64,000 nucleotides of DNA from UBA3907 sp033810155 (GTDB lineage: Bacteria > Bacillota > Sulfobacillia > Fermentithermobacillales > Fermentithermobacillaceae): the NCBI GenBank assembly GCA_033810155.1, contig JAPXKJ010000003.1:35700-99699 (forward strand). Reading direction: 5' to 3'. A model generated the notes under the pieces. The model was given only the letters and a program-made list of their open reading frames with translations, was not told the DNA's origin and did no database searches. The position numbers and the translations under genes are program-made. The stretch's first letter is position 1. Each line of letters opens with the position of its first letter. Positions 52,656 to 60,924 of the stretch are shown one piece after another.

Positions 52656-53465
52656 CTAATGTAAATAGTCTAGTAGACTAGGCTGAATGAGTCTTGCTCC
52701 TACAGCAAGCGCAGTCTGATAGGCCATCTGCTGGGACATAAGTTTTACAACTACTTCGGTAATATCTACCTCTTCCACATTTGCCAATACCCTTTTGTAC
52801 TCGACATACATTTCGCCCGCTTTTTCTTCCAGGGTATCTAGTCTCCGAAGTTTTGCGCCGTTTTCAGCCCTATGAGATAGCACCTTATCCAAACATTTGT
52901 CTATTCCTTCTGCAGCATCTTTGATATCATCGACATTCGAGGTCTCTAGTCCTTGCTCTAATTGGTCCATAAAAGTAGATACCTCAGTCATGATGGTTTC
53001 GACACCATTACACGTAACGGTCACATCTGTGCCTAATCTCCACACAGGCATCGTTCCGTGAAGAAGGTTCCTGCCGTCAACCGTGGTGTCAAACACTCCG
53101 GATAATTCATCTTTGAGTTGGCTGATCTCTGCAGAAATTGCTTCCCTTGCGTCTTCCGGTGTAGTTCCTGTCATACCAGTAAGAGCCAAATCGTGTGCTC
53201 TTGAAAGCACTGTCGTCACATGAGCCATCGCTTGTTCTGTCTGAGACATCCACGTCTTGGCCTTGTCGATATTACGCAGATACTGATCGTTTACACAAAG
53301 ATCATGTCTAAGAGATATTGACCTCTCCGAACCTACAGGATCATCTTGAGGTCTGGTAATTGATTTCCCTGAAGAAGCCATGTCTTGAAGCTCCCCTAGT
53401 CTCTTTTCCACGCCAAAAATGTTGTAAAGAAAGTTCCGCTGAATCGTAAGATCTGTAACGCGCAC
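52656..53465 (-). CDS. flgL: hook-filament junction protein FlgL
   Basis: A 269-residue HAP3. RVTDLTIQRNFLYNI opens the protein and GKSITRPQDDPVGSERS is the conserved N-terminal motif. The start GTG 53463-53465 gives the family N-terminus and fits GGGGG eight bases upstream; GTG 53471 is too close to it. It is secreted and joins hook to filament, with flgK upstream. Confidence 0.93.
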   Translation of the reverse strand: MRVTDLTIQRNFLYNIFGVEKRLGELQDMASSGKSITRPQDDPVGSERSISLRHDLCVNDQYLRNIDKAKTWMSQTEQAMAHVTTVLSRAHDLALTGMTGTTPEDAREAISAEISQLKDELSGVFDTTVDGRNLLHGTMPVWRLGTDVTVTCNGVETIMTEVSTFMDQLEQGLETSNVDDIKDAAEGIDKCLDKVLSHRAENGAKLRRLDTLEEKAGEMYVEYKRVLANVEEVDITEVVVKLMSQQMAYQTALAVGARLIQPSLLDYLH

Positions 53466-53497
53466 AAACACCGCCCCCTTTGCACATGGCCCTTAAC

Positions 53498-54919
53498 CTA
53501 TCTGCCACCTGTTCCCATCCGGTTTATTATCGTATCGAGCATTTCATCGGCAACAGTTATAACTCTGCTAGCCGCATTGAAAGCATGTTGCTCTCGTATA
53601 AGTTCTGTAATTTCTTCGTCTCGGGACACCCCGCTTATTGAGTCCTTCCTGTTTGCCAATTCCTTCACCAGCAATTGCTGAGTTGAGTGACCAATCTCTA
53701 CTTTTTGCCCTTCAACCCCCACTTTGCCCACGATCGACATCCATTTCTCCGCGAAGTTGCCTCCGGTGTCGTCTATTATAAAACTGTTTGGCGTGCCATC
53801 TATGTAGTCCGCAATTGCATGGGCGACAGTGCCATCCAAAGGGTCATTACCTACAGACACCCGTATATTATTCGGATCGTTTACTATCGCATCGTTTACC
53901 TTGAGCGTTGAAAGCACATCAGTACCGGAAAACTCGAAGAACTTAATGTACGATGGATCTACCTGCCCGGTAGTAGAATCTGTCTGATGGATATCATTGA
54001 TCCCTTGAAAAAACTCTGCCGCAATGGTGTTCAGTTCTTGTCTAAACTTCAGTGCGGTCTCGTCTCTTGCGACTTTGTGCCCTCCTAGTGTTCCGGAAAC
54101 CAAGTCTAGCTGTATTTTGTCGCTGCTCGCAGGCCCTGTAGATACAAAGTATTTTACGCCCGCCGAGGTTATCGAACTCGACATGGGGTAAGACTTGTAT
54201 TTGTCTACCAGCGCTACGCCACCAATGCTAACTTTTACAGTGCCTTCGTCAAGATAACTCACGGTTGCACCCGTGAGCTGGGTCAATTGATCGATAAGAA
54301 GGTCTCTTCGGTCCATAAGATCTCCAACCGGCTCACTTCGAGACAGTCCCCTTGAAATCTCTGTATTCAAAGAACAAATCTTCTCGCTAAGAAGGTTTAC
54401 CGTATTTATCGTCGAATTGATAGCGCCTTCCACGTCCCCTACCAGGGAGTCTATTTGACTTCCCAGGTGCCGAAACATATCAGCAACAGACTGACCTGTT
54501 TCCATCAGTTGTGCGCGCGCAGCTTGGGATTGTGGTTCTGATGCAAGATCGTGCCACGCTGACCAGAAAGAGTCTACAAATGTTCTCAGGCTTGAATCTG
54601 ACGGTTCGGCAAAAACGACCTGTAAATGATCCAAAACATCCTTCTGAGATTCGAAACTCGCTTGCTTGGCCTGTTCATTACGCAAAACCCCGTCGATAAA
54701 CGGATCTCTTATCCTTTGAACATCAGTAACCTTAACGCCAAGTCCGGATGTACCCGAACTTACATCAATCCTTTGTATGATCGGCTCTTGTACCACCCGC
54801 TGTCTCGAATATCCTGGAGTAGCAGCGTTAGCTATGTTGTGACCTGTAGTGTCCATCGCACGCCTTGCGGCAAGCAGAGCCGATTTTCCGATTTCGATAG
54901 CAGTAAACGTAGAAGGCAT
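53498..54919 (-). CDS. flgK: hook-filament junction protein FlgK
   Basis: A 473-residue HAP1. TAIEIGKSALLAARRAMDTT and NIANAATPGYSRQRV are the N-terminal coiled-coil and rod motif; EITELIREQHAFNAASRVIT is the C-terminal helix. ATG 54917-54919 has GGAGGT seven bases upstream. Within the flgM-flgN-flgK-flgL operon. Confidence 0.95.
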   Translation of the reverse strand: MPSTFTAIEIGKSALLAARRAMDTTGHNIANAATPGYSRQRVVQEPIIQRIDVSSGTSGLGVKVTDVQRIRDPFIDGVLRNEQAKQASFESQKDVLDHLQVVFAEPSDSSLRTFVDSFWSAWHDLASEPQSQAARAQLMETGQSVADMFRHLGSQIDSLVGDVEGAINSTINTVNLLSEKICSLNTEISRGLSRSEPVGDLMDRRDLLIDQLTQLTGATVSYLDEGTVKVSIGGVALVDKYKSYPMSSSITSAGVKYFVSTGPASSDKIQLDLVSGTLGGHKVARDETALKFRQELNTIAAEFFQGINDIHQTDSTTGQVDPSYIKFFEFSGTDVLSTLKVNDAIVNDPNNIRVSVGNDPLDGTVAHAIADYIDGTPNSFIIDDTGGNFAEKWMSIVGKVGVEGQKVEIGHSTQQLLVKELANRKDSISGVSRDEEITELIREQHAFNAASRVITVADEMLDTIINRMGTGGR

Positions 54920-54934
54920 CAAAGCCACCTCCGG

Positions 54935-55357
54935 CTAAACTTTTTGATCAAAAGCAATAGGCGCCAATTCAGAAGTCTTGAAGTAGTCATCTTTGGGCAA
55001 GAACAATCCCAGTTCATATTTCACAATTTCCAGGCTCTTAGATATTAGCCTTTGGTTTTGATGGTTAAGCCTTCGAAGCAATGAGGCCTTCTTAGCGAGG
55101 GTATTTTTAGCGGATCGATATTCATCTTTTCGGAGAATATCTTCCAAAATACACGAGTGACCATCATCACTGAATTGTTTTTCCAGGTGTTTGAGGTCCC
55201 AAAGGGCAGCTGTTTCCTCTCTGACGACTGTCTCTAACCCGCTACAGTCGCCTGCAATCACAAAGTCTTGCTTTTTCCTAGCTAGATCTATAAGCCGTTC
55301 AATGACCAAGTCCAGCTCATTTATCAAACTTGCAACTTCTATGGATTTTTCTTCCAT
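54935..55357 (-). CDS. flgN: flagellar chaperone FlgN
   Basis: A 140-residue helical protein (SLINELDLVIERLIDLARKK, LDLKHLEKQF-like and SLLRRLNHQNQRLIS) in the usual place between flgM and flgK. It binds FlgK and FlgL before export. AAGGGGG precedes the ATG by 8 to 9 bases. Assignment rests partly on position. Confidence 0.87.
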   Translation of the reverse strand: MEEKSIEVASLINELDLVIERLIDLARKKQDFVIAGDCSGLETVVREETAALWDLKHLEKQFSDDGHSCILEDILRKDEYRSAKNTLAKKASLLRRLNHQNQRLISKSLEIVKYELGLFLPKDDYFKTSELAPIAFDQKV

Positions 55358-55418
55358 TACGTCCGCCCCCTTGAGGGACGGCAGCGAGCTTAACGCCTAT
55401 ACATTCTGAGGCAAGTCA

Positions 55419-55715
55419 TCACCGAATCTTGTCGGCCAAAAGCCTTCCCATCATCTTCTCAGCAATAGCCTCGGACTCGACCGAATACTCACCAGTTTCG
55501 ACCTTCTTCGAAATTGGAGCAATCAAGTCCTCACGGACGTCAGGCATCTTTTTTACAAGTTCCTTTATCTTTTCAATATCTTCTCTGGTAAAGGAAAGCC
55601 CGACCTCGTCCTGCCTGTTGTCATAGGAGACTTTCTCAACAGCCGATTGAGCGCCCAGCGACTTATTGGTCTTGTACACCTTGAGTATTTGATCCACTTG
55701 TATCTTGGATATCAT
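55419..55715 (-). CDS. flgM: anti-sigma-28 factor FlgM
   Basis: A 98-residue protein with SKIQVDQILKVYKTNKS near the N-terminus and REDIEKIKELVKKMPDVRED and SVESEAIAEKMMGRL at the C-terminus, the sigma-binding half. ATG 55713-55715 gives the family start; the Shine-Dalgarno is poor (AAGGTG abuts it). FlgM holds SigD/FliA until the hook is complete. The sigma factor gene is outside the window. Confidence 0.9.
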   Translation of the reverse strand: MISKIQVDQILKVYKTNKSLGAQSAVEKVSYDNRQDEVGLSFTREDIEKIKELVKKMPDVREDLIAPISKKVETGEYSVESEAIAEKMMGRLLADKIR

Positions 55716-55807
55716 CACCTTGACATCGCCTCTCTTTGGATCGCGCCACCGTCCACAATTAATCATCGATTAATTGGAACTTAGCGTTTAGCTATCTCTG
55801 TCAGTAC

Positions 55808-56266
55808 TTATTGTTTTTTCCTTCGGATGAGATCGATAGTGTACATACGTTCGCCAATTCTTTCATTTTGTTCATCTATACTTAGTTTAGGTCGTTCCAC
55901 GTCTATTTTACCATTTTCTTTGCCAGATACATCTGAAGAACGTCCCGAAAGAGCTTTCTGGCATTCGTCGCATATCCTGCCTGCAGAAATTGGTTTCTTA
56001 CAGATGATGCACACCAACAGGTTTTCCGCCCCTTGCGGTTCCATTCCCATCAATCGGCCCTGACGGATGAACTCGGTAACGGTCTCAACTGCAACCCCGG
56101 TTTTTTCGCTAACCGTCATCACGGAAGAGCCGGGGTTTTCGGTAAGATATCGCTTTACGATCTGAAATTGCTCATCCTCTTTCTCTATACATTCCGGACA
56201 AAGCATGGAACCTGAGCTGACAAAGAGTCTCCCGCACTTCTTGCAGTTTTGTATGGGCACGTACAT
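55808..56266 (-). CDS. TIGR03826-family flagellar operon protein
   Basis: A 152-residue protein of the YvyF family. Two zinc-like Cys pairs (CKKCGRLF near 8 and CPECIEK near 23) open the protein; a helix-turn-helix-like SVMTVSEKTGVAVETVTEFI follows, then a second Cys cluster (CIICKKPISAGRICDEC). Family members sit in flagellar operons before flgM. The role, probably regulatory, is not established. GAGG lies eight bases before the ATG. Confidence 0.87.
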   Translation of the reverse strand: MYVPIQNCKKCGRLFVSSGSMLCPECIEKEDEQFQIVKRYLTENPGSSVMTVSEKTGVAVETVTEFIRQGRLMGMEPQGAENLLVCIICKKPISAGRICDECQKALSGRSSDVSGKENGKIDVERPKLSIDEQNERIGERMYTIDLIRRKKQ

Positions 56267-56326
56267 CCCTTCTTCCTCAGCAATTCATTAGTCCTTCTTC
56301 CGAGATATGCGTCGAACATTTCTGTA

Positions 56327-57049
56327 TCAGTATTTCATAGTTCGTGCAAGGGTAAGACAAAACACCTTTTGGGCTCCTGCTTCTTTGAGCGCTCTTGCCC
56401 CTTCATCAAGAGTAGCACCGGTAGTTGTCACATCGTCTACCAAAACTACAGTCGCATCTGGCAGTTGATAACCGCTTTGTACGGCCATCGTACCCTTTAG
56501 GTTCTTCCATCGATTCACTCGATTGAGTTTGGACTGTCGTCCTGTTTTGCGTTCCCTAATCAAGATATCGAACATAGGCAACTTTGTTTTACTAGAAACC
56601 TCGCTCGCTAGATCTTTCGCCTGATTGTAACCTCTTCTCTCCATACTGGAAGGTTCGAGAGGTATGGGTACCAACATGTCCGCTCTATCCAGAAAACTCA
56701 TGGCCTCTGATAGTAATCCGCCCAAAGGCCTGGACCGCCACCTTTCTCCTCGGTATTTCATGCTCACAATGGCGTTTTTCAAGAGTCCGGCGTAAAGCCC
56801 CGCCGATTTGCACGCATCAAAATAGTAAAGGTTTTTCCTGCATGTTTCGCAAAGTTCAAATGGCGGCGGAACCGGGATACCACATACTTTACAGGTATTG
56901 GCCATTTGGAGTTTCAAAAACTCCCTGCATGTTTCGCATATACCATTCCCAACCAGAATGCGCCTTCCGCACAGACAGCAGCAAGTCGGCTCGCCATAGA
57001 TAATTCCCGAGGAGATTCCATATATGGCCCTGCTTCCCACGCGACACAT
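56327..57049 (-). CDS. comFC: ComF-family phosphoribosyltransferase-like protein
   Basis: A 240-residue protein. N-terminal zinc ribbons (CCCLCGRRILVGNGICETC, CKVCGIPVPPPFELCETC) precede a PRTase domain whose signature VVLVDDVTTTGATLDEGARA is intact. ComFC takes part in DNA uptake in competent bacteria. Only the C-type gene is here; comFA (helicase) is not, so competence cannot be inferred. AAGGT precedes the ATG. Confidence 0.93.
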   Translation of the reverse strand: MCRVGSRAIYGISSGIIYGEPTCCCLCGRRILVGNGICETCREFLKLQMANTCKVCGIPVPPPFELCETCRKNLYYFDACKSAGLYAGLLKNAIVSMKYRGERWRSRPLGGLLSEAMSFLDRADMLVPIPLEPSSMERRGYNQAKDLASEVSSKTKLPMFDILIRERKTGRQSKLNRVNRWKNLKGTMAVQSGYQLPDATVVLVDDVTTTGATLDEGARALKEAGAQKVFCLTLARTMKY

Positions 57050-57166
57050 CTTACCTTGCCCCTTTCCGGGAACATTTCTCGGTCAAAAAGTTATGGCACA
57101 ATTTCCCTCTAATATTAGTTTATGCCATTTTACCCTAGGGGGCAAGACGCCATTAGCCTACCAATG

Positions 57167-57202
57167 AAAACTCCCTCAGAGGATTCATACGCCTCGAGGG
57201 AG
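57167..57202 (-). terminator. intrinsic terminator of metK
   Basis: On the minus strand CTCCCTC...GAGGGAG arms (57171-57177 and 57196-57202, with AGG/CCT inside) precede TTTT at 57167-57170. It is 24 bases past the metK stop. Confidence 0.8.
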
Positions 57203-57226
57203 CTTAATCACAATATGCGACTGACT

Positions 57227-58414
57227 TTACACATGCCTTAGGATGTCATCTTTGAGATCAAGACGTTCCCACGGAAGGTCTAAATCGCTCCTGCCGAAAT
57301 GGCCATATACGGAGACCTGAGAGTAGATCGGTCGCCTTAAGTCGAATCTTTCAATAATACCCGCGGGTCTGAAATCAAAACACTTCTTGATCGCGTAAAG
57401 TATTGCGTCATCCGACAAAACACCAGTACCTTTTGTATCTACGTATATAGATACAGGATCGGCAACACCTATAACATATGCCACCTGTACTTCACATTCC
57501 TTCGCGAGTCCTGCGGCGACCACATTTTTAGCAATGTAACGTGTGGCATAGCTTGCGGACCTATCAACTTTTGTAGGATCCTTACCGGAGAAACTGCCTC
57601 CTCCATGCCTTGCAAACCCACCGTAAGTATCTGCTATGATCTTGCGCCCGGAAAGCCCGCTGTCTCCTTGCGGTCCTCCTACCACAAAGCGACCTGTTGC
57701 GTTCACGAGTATTCGCGTCCGCTCGTCAATAAGTTCGGGCGGAATCACTTGCTTAATTACCTTAGCAGTTACGTCTCTGCGGATCGTATCAAGAGATATG
57801 TCATTTGCATGCTGCGCAGAAATAACTACGGTGTGAACCCTCACGGGAACACCGTCCTCATATTCCATAGTCACCTGGGTTTTTCCGTCTGGTCTAAGAT
57901 AGGGTATTATTTTCTCGTGACGTACGTAGGACAGTCGTTTGGCCAAAAGGTGTGCCAAGTGAATAGGAGTAGGCATGAAGACGTCGGTCTCGTCGCACGC
58001 ATAGCCAAACATTAAGCCTTGATCTCCTGCCCCTATTGTTGGTGGCATCGTTCCTTCTTTGGATTCAAGCGATTCATCCACGCCCAAAGCGATATCAGGT
58101 GACTGCTCCTCAATTGCCGTAAGGACCGCGCAAGTATCTGCGTCAAATCCAAACTTTGCCCGTGTATAGCCAATTTTCCTTAAGGTCTCCCTGACTATAT
58201 ATGGCATGTCAACATAGCATTCCGTACTGATTTCACCTGCAACAAGCACAAACCCTGTCTTGACAAGACACTCACATGCGACTCTGGCTTCTTTGTCCTT
58301 TTCCAATATCGCATCCAAAATGGCATCTACGATTTGATCGGCTACCTTATCTGGGTGACCTTCGGTCACAGACTCTGAAGTGAATAACTTGGTTCCCTTA
58401 CCAATAGTCGGCAT
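57227..58414 (-). CDS. metK: S-adenosylmethionine synthetase
   Basis: A 395-residue enzyme joining ATP and methionine. ESVTEGHPDKVADQIVDAIL, GAGDQGLMFGYA and GGGSFSGKDPTKVDRSA are the hallmark motifs. GGAGG is eight bases before the ATG, and lies in a small hairpin with CCTCC (see 58423-58436). It has its own terminator. It lies between comF and fabZ. Confidence 0.97.
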   Translation of the reverse strand: MPTIGKGTKLFTSESVTEGHPDKVADQIVDAILDAILEKDKEARVACECLVKTGFVLVAGEISTECYVDMPYIVRETLRKIGYTRAKFGFDADTCAVLTAIEEQSPDIALGVDESLESKEGTMPPTIGAGDQGLMFGYACDETDVFMPTPIHLAHLLAKRLSYVRHEKIIPYLRPDGKTQVTMEYEDGVPVRVHTVVISAQHANDISLDTIRRDVTAKVIKQVIPPELIDERTRILVNATGRFVVGGPQGDSGLSGRKIIADTYGGFARHGGGSFSGKDPTKVDRSASYATRYIAKNVVAAGLAKECEVQVAYVIGVADPVSIYVDTKGTGVLSDDAILYAIKKCFDFRPAGIIERFDLRRPIYSQVSVYGHFGRSDLDLPWERLDLKDDILRHV

Positions 58415-58422
58415 AGCCCAAC

Positions 58423-58436
58423 CTCCTTCAGGAGGA
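58423..58436 (-). promoter_or_regulatory. palindrome covering the metK ribosome-binding site
   Basis: The mRNA reads CCTCCTGAAGGAGG, a perfect 14-base palindrome whose second half is the Shine-Dalgarno eight bases before the metK ATG. As a hairpin with a UGAA loop it would hide the site, so it may control translation. Confidence 0.6.
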
Positions 58437-58470
58437 AATAAATAATCACAAAGCCAAGCAATAATCTGCG

Positions 58471-58495
58471 GTCTAGGCTATATTAGCACCTAGAC
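58471..58495 (-). terminator. hairpin between fabZ and metK
   Basis: GTCTAGG (58471-58477) and CCTAGAC (58489-58495) pair perfectly around an 11-base loop, ten bases past the fabZ stop. No clear U-tract, so it may be a leader structure of metK. Confidence 0.4.
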
Positions 58496-58504
58496 ACCCA
58501 CCCG

Positions 58505-58921
58505 TCAAACCGGCAGGCCAAAGATGATCTTGGCTGACGCCACTTCATCTGCCCCTACAAAGGCTCTTCCAATTCCTCTGCCGATTTTCATCTTAACGCT
58601 CTCCACAGTCACTTCAGCACGCAATACATCGCCAGGCCTCACTGGTTTCTTGAGACGAGCAGCATCTATACCAGCGAGATAGACGACTTGTCCCTTGCGA
58701 CGAGGATCGCACAAGACCGCCAGCGCCCCGGTCTGAGCCATCATCTCGAGAATGATCACACCTGGCAAAATGGGTTCTTCGGGAAAATGTCCTTTGAAGA
58801 AAATGTGGTCATAGGGTACATCATACTCAGCTATAGCTGACTTGCCTTCTTCAACTCTAATGATCCGTGTGAGAAATAAAAAAGGATCTCTATGAGGTAG
58901 GATTTCCTTTATTCTCTCCAA
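58505..58921 (-). CDS. fabZ: 3-hydroxyacyl-ACP dehydratase FabZ
   Basis: A dehydratase of fatty acid synthesis. EILPHRDPFLFLTRI is followed by KGHFPEEPILPGVI with the catalytic His, and ILEMMAQTGALA with the catalytic Glu. TTG 58919-58921 with AAGGATG upstream gives 138 residues, typical in length; a longer frame through 58978 or 59053 would overlap the flagellar gene and carry a Cys-rich N-terminus. It lies beside flagellar rod genes, as does ywpB in Bacillus. Confidence 0.9.
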   Translation of the reverse strand: MERIKEILPHRDPFLFLTRIIRVEEGKSAIAEYDVPYDHIFFKGHFPEEPILPGVIILEMMAQTGALAVLCDPRRKGQVVYLAGIDAARLKKPVRPGDVLRAEVTVESVKMKIGRGIGRAFVGADEVASAKIIFGLPV

Positions 58922-58940
58922 GTCATCCTTGGAAACGCTT

Positions 58941-59261
58941 TCACAAGGTGTCTGACAAGGGTCCTTCAATATAATCATCTCCCAAGATATTCTCAGAAGA
59001 TGACTTCGACAACTGGCTGTAAAGTACCTTCGCCAAACCGATACCACCTGCATCCGCCCAGGCCTTTCCCATTACCTGTGATAACATCACATCCCAATTG
59101 CCGCCTTTTAACCCTGACGAACTAGTCATATCGCGCCACAGCATGCTTAAAAAAACAGACTCAAATTCCTGACATGCTTTCAAGGTCTTTGCGTCTCTGT
59201 GCGCATCAATGTTCTTAGAAACATCTTTCAAGTAGGTACCGCTGATTGAATCCGAATACAT
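58941..59261 (-). CDS. flagellar rod-binding protein (FlgJ N-domain type)
   Basis: A 106-residue protein with only the rod-binding domain of FlgJ: KACQEFESVFLSMLWRDM followed by GGIGLAKVLYSQLSK. No muramidase domain is attached. GAGGGG is nine bases before the ATG. It follows flgG by 36 bases, and the rod genes flgF and flgG are upstream. Confidence 0.88.
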   Translation of the reverse strand: MYSDSISGTYLKDVSKNIDAHRDAKTLKACQEFESVFLSMLWRDMTSSSGLKGGNWDVMLSQVMGKAWADAGGIGLAKVLYSQLSKSSSENILGDDYIEGPLSDTL

Positions 59262-59297
59262 TTATAAACACCCCTCAGCGTGGCACACTCTCGTTTT

Positions 59298-60059
59298 CTA
59301 CCGCCGGATATTGTTTGCAATGGCCCACATTTGGTCCGCAGCTTCAACCGATTTTGAATTGAGTTCAAAGGCTCTCTGCGCGACGATTAAATTGACCATC
59401 TCGGTCACGACCTCGACATTGGAGTTTTCCAAATACCCCGATAAAACAAAGCCCGCGCCCTTTTGGCCAGGATCTGTGTTAACACCTGTCCCAGACTGAG
59501 TAGTCTCTCGATATAGATTGGAGCCTACAGCCTCTAGCCCAGCTGGATTTGGGAACATAGTCAGAACTATCTTCCCATACTGGTGAAAAGCCCCACCGAC
59601 CTTGCCATATATCACCCCGTCTTTGTCAACGGTAAGTTCTTCAGCGCTTGCAGGTATGACTCCGGCCCCGTCTATCTTCACCGCGTAACCTTGTGATGTC
59701 ACGAGTCTGCCCTGGCTGTCCAATCTAAAAGCTCCATCTCGCGTGTATCTATCTTCTCCATTCGGGCCTACGATTGTGAAAAAACCCTGACCTTCCACAG
59801 CAAGAGATAACGGGTCATCTGTCTTTTCGAGGGGTCCTTGCCGAAAGTTCCTGTCGGTTCCTGAAACTCGCACGCCGCTCCCTATCGAAACTACGGCGCT
59901 ATTACCTATAGTGAGGTTTTGATAGTACAGATCTTGGAACTGTACACGTTGTTTTTTGTAGCCCGATGTGTTTACGTTGGACAAATTGTTAGATATGTTA
60001 TCGATGTTAAACTGTTGAGCAGCCATTCCTGTTGCGCCCGACCATAACGCTCTAAGCAT
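59298..60059 (-). CDS. flgG: flagellar distal rod protein FlgG
   Basis: A 253-residue rod protein. MLRALWSGATGMAAQQFN and NISNNLSNVNTSGYKKQRVQ open it; LVEG-type loops such as GYLENSNVEVVTEMVNLIVA and NSKSVEAADQMWAIANNI form the C-terminal half. GAGGTG precedes the ATG. Pairing with flgF and mbl resembles flhO-flhP of Bacillus. Confidence 0.95.
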   Translation of the reverse strand: MLRALWSGATGMAAQQFNIDNISNNLSNVNTSGYKKQRVQFQDLYYQNLTIGNSAVVSIGSGVRVSGTDRNFRQGPLEKTDDPLSLAVEGQGFFTIVGPNGEDRYTRDGAFRLDSQGRLVTSQGYAVKIDGAGVIPASAEELTVDKDGVIYGKVGGAFHQYGKIVLTMFPNPAGLEAVGSNLYRETTQSGTGVNTDPGQKGAGFVLSGYLENSNVEVVTEMVNLIVAQRAFELNSKSVEAADQMWAIANNIRR

Positions 60060-60098
60060 CTACACCTCATCCTTCCGCACGTGATTGGTTGAAACAAA

Positions 60099-60839
60099 TC
60101 AAACTCTTCCGACCCTATTTATCGCCTGATCCAAAGTCTCATCCTGAGCCTGAAGGACTTTCTGAGCCGCTTCGTAGGACCTTAGTGAAGAAATCATGCT
60201 GACCATCTCAGACACAGGATCTACTGTAGACCCTTCGAGAGCGCCAACAGTTACAGCCGGCATCTCGATGGCATCTGCCACTCCTTGGTCTTGTCGAAAC
60301 AAACTGCTGCCAACCTTTGTGAGAGCAGTGCCCGAAGGGAAAGAATACACAGCTAATCGCCCAATCTCGCTCCCTTCGCTATGGACAGTTGCATCTTCAG
60401 AAACCGTGCACACCGTATAGTCATCCGCCTCTATGGGACCGTTTTCGCCCAGAACTTTGTAACCTGCAACCGTGAGATACCCATCTCTTACCCGCAAATC
60501 GCCCATTCGCGTGTACATAGTCCCAGAGGGAGTCTCGCAACCCAGATATGCCCCTGTGGGCAGTGCAATGTCCATAGGATTATCAGTGTTTCTCAGCGGT
60601 CCTTGCTCAACCGATGTGGCTACGTCCTGAAGTACTGTTCCGTTGCCCAATCCGCCTACGAGTGCAGGCCGGCTAAAGGGCTCTACCCTATACATGAGAA
60701 CATCGTGGAAACTCGAAAAAGTAGCTTTATCTTTTTGGTATGCAACCGTATCTGCATTGGATAAATTGTTAGCTATAACTTCTTGATTCACCAGTTGCGC
60801 TCTCATAGCAGTGGTTGCTGACAAGATGCCTCTAATCAC
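60099..60839 (-). CDS. flgF: flagellar proximal rod protein FlgF
   Basis: A 246-residue protein, a paralogue of flgG, with RGILSATTAMRAQLVNQEV and NLSNADTVAYQKDKATF at the N-terminus and EMVSMISSLRSYEAAQKVLQ at the C-terminus. The GTG start has GGGGGAG six bases upstream. It corresponds to flhO by position, between mbl and flgG. Confidence 0.92.
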   Translation of the reverse strand: MIRGILSATTAMRAQLVNQEVIANNLSNADTVAYQKDKATFSSFHDVLMYRVEPFSRPALVGGLGNGTVLQDVATSVEQGPLRNTDNPMDIALPTGAYLGCETPSGTMYTRMGDLRVRDGYLTVAGYKVLGENGPIEADDYTVCTVSEDATVHSEGSEIGRLAVYSFPSGTALTKVGSSLFRQDQGVADAIEMPAVTVGALEGSTVDPVSEMVSMISSLRSYEAAQKVLQAQDETLDQAINRVGRV

Positions 60840-60924
60840 GAATAACTCCCCCTCAACTTGTATCGTAAGAAAAGGGAAAGTGATTAGAGTTGTGCAAAAA
60901 AAGAGGAGATCCCGAGAAGTGCTT

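Noticed and set aside
58415..58504. known SAM riboswitch before metK
   Set aside because: The leader is only about 90 bases and I cannot place the conserved blocks of SAM-I or SAM-III; only the sequestering palindrome is clear.
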